Assembly (NCBI GenBank): GCA_025531455.1
Contig: JAMYHL010000154.1
Coordinates: 1-29,120 of the forward strand
Direction of reading: 5' to 3'
Origin: Apiotrichum sp. Y4204
Taxonomy: Eukaryota > Basidiomycota > Tremellomycetes > Trichosporonales > Trichosporonaceae
Length of the DNA: 29,120 bases
The translations under genes and the position numbers were made by a program. Shown here piece by piece: positions 28,705 to 29,120 of this stretch. The notes under the pieces were generated by a model that was given only the letters and a program-made list of their open reading frames with translations, had not been told where the DNA came from and did no database searches. Numbering within the stretch: the stretch's first letter is position 1; each line of letters starts with the position of its first letter.

Positions 28705-29120
28705 TGTGGGAATGGGGGTGATGGTGGTGTGTTGGTGGTCAAGATTGAGATGGGTGTGTCATCAAGAAATGTCTTTCTCGGAGCGTCAAGCAAGAGGCCG
28801 AGGTGACGAGAGGCGCGTCAATGGCAGTCATGTCGCATGCACATATTGGTGGCGAGTTTCCCACGGTGGTAGAATCTGCCAGAAGGAGGACTTACTGTGC
28901 TTACCTCATCTGAGACAGAGAGTGAGATGGCTGAGTGGCGAAAAATTTGCACCCGCTGCCTGGTGCACCCGGATTGGACGCCACAGAGTCGGGGATTTGA
29001 GATAACTCCTCCCACACGATTCCCATTCATTTCTCATCATCTCCATACTCGTCTTCACCACCACTTTTCATCTCGCCGCAAACGCCGTCTCCATCTGATC
29101 TGCCTCGTCCTCGGCGTTAG
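28705..29120. promoter_or_regulatory. CWC24 promoter and probable leader of a + strand gene beyond the edge
   Basis: The left part is the upstream region of CWC24. The last 100 nt (about 29023-29100) are rich in C and T with CATCTC and CACCACC words on the + strand. This resembles the leader in front of CDC20 and suggests a transcription start for a rightward gene whose ATG lies outside the window. No exon is visible. Confidence 0.4.

Overview
The window looks like GC-rich nuclear DNA of a basidiomycete yeast, most probably Tremellomycetes and perhaps the Trichosporonales. That placement is inferred from three things: the density of very short GT-AG introns, the pyrimidine-rich leaders, and the gene families present (Ara2, Cdc20, Rom2-type RhoGEF, Cwc24). 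No RNA gene, transposon, CRISPR array or prokaryotic operon was recognised. I could rebuild ten genes from start to stop by joining exons in frame. All 34 proposed introns begin with GT, end in AG and keep a continuous reading frame. The 3' end of an eleventh gene enters at the left edge.

Layout. Positions 1-132 hold the tail of an unidentified gene (+). 484-1962 is a multi-pass membrane protein with a DUF1295 (steroid-reductase-like) domain (+). 2150-3468 is an Ara2-type D-arabinose dehydrogenase (-). 3646-6336 is a large, probably mitochondrial protein of unknown function (-). It shares a 292-nt divergent promoter with CDC20 at 6629-8448 (+). CDC20 converges on a DCAF6-type WD40 protein at 8786-11491 (-). 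12278-17633 is a Rom2-type Rho1 exchange factor with DEP, DH, PH and CNH domains (-). 19297-23173 is an alpha-arrestin with a very long, internally repeated tail (-). 25237-26171 is a phosducin-like thioredoxin-fold protein, Plp1/TXNDC9 (+). It converges on a small aldo-keto reductase at 26295-27440 (-). 27724-28704 is the splicing factor Cwc24 (-). The right edge carries a leader-like CT-rich stretch that suggests another + strand gene just beyond it.

The genes do not form a pathway; this is ordinary mixed eukaryotic housekeeping content. The large non-coding stretches hold the sequence oddities: 17634-19296 (poly-G and a G-quadruplex motif, an AT-rich island, and an array of GATC sites with an 8-nt period) and 23174-25236 (five ACGCGT sites and a 9-nt tandem repeat).

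The most interesting points are three. The arrestin carries about eight copies of a charged helical module (EKEMMRKRYEEAQ type) alternating with three PYDxIFG motifs. Fifteen of 34 introns are 40 nt or shorter, down to 32 nt, with the branch-like CTGAC almost touching the acceptor. The GATC array lies downstream of the arrestin gene. Splice sites were placed by eye from frame continuity and family conservation. The least certain are CDC20 intron 1 and RhoGEF introns 2 and 3.
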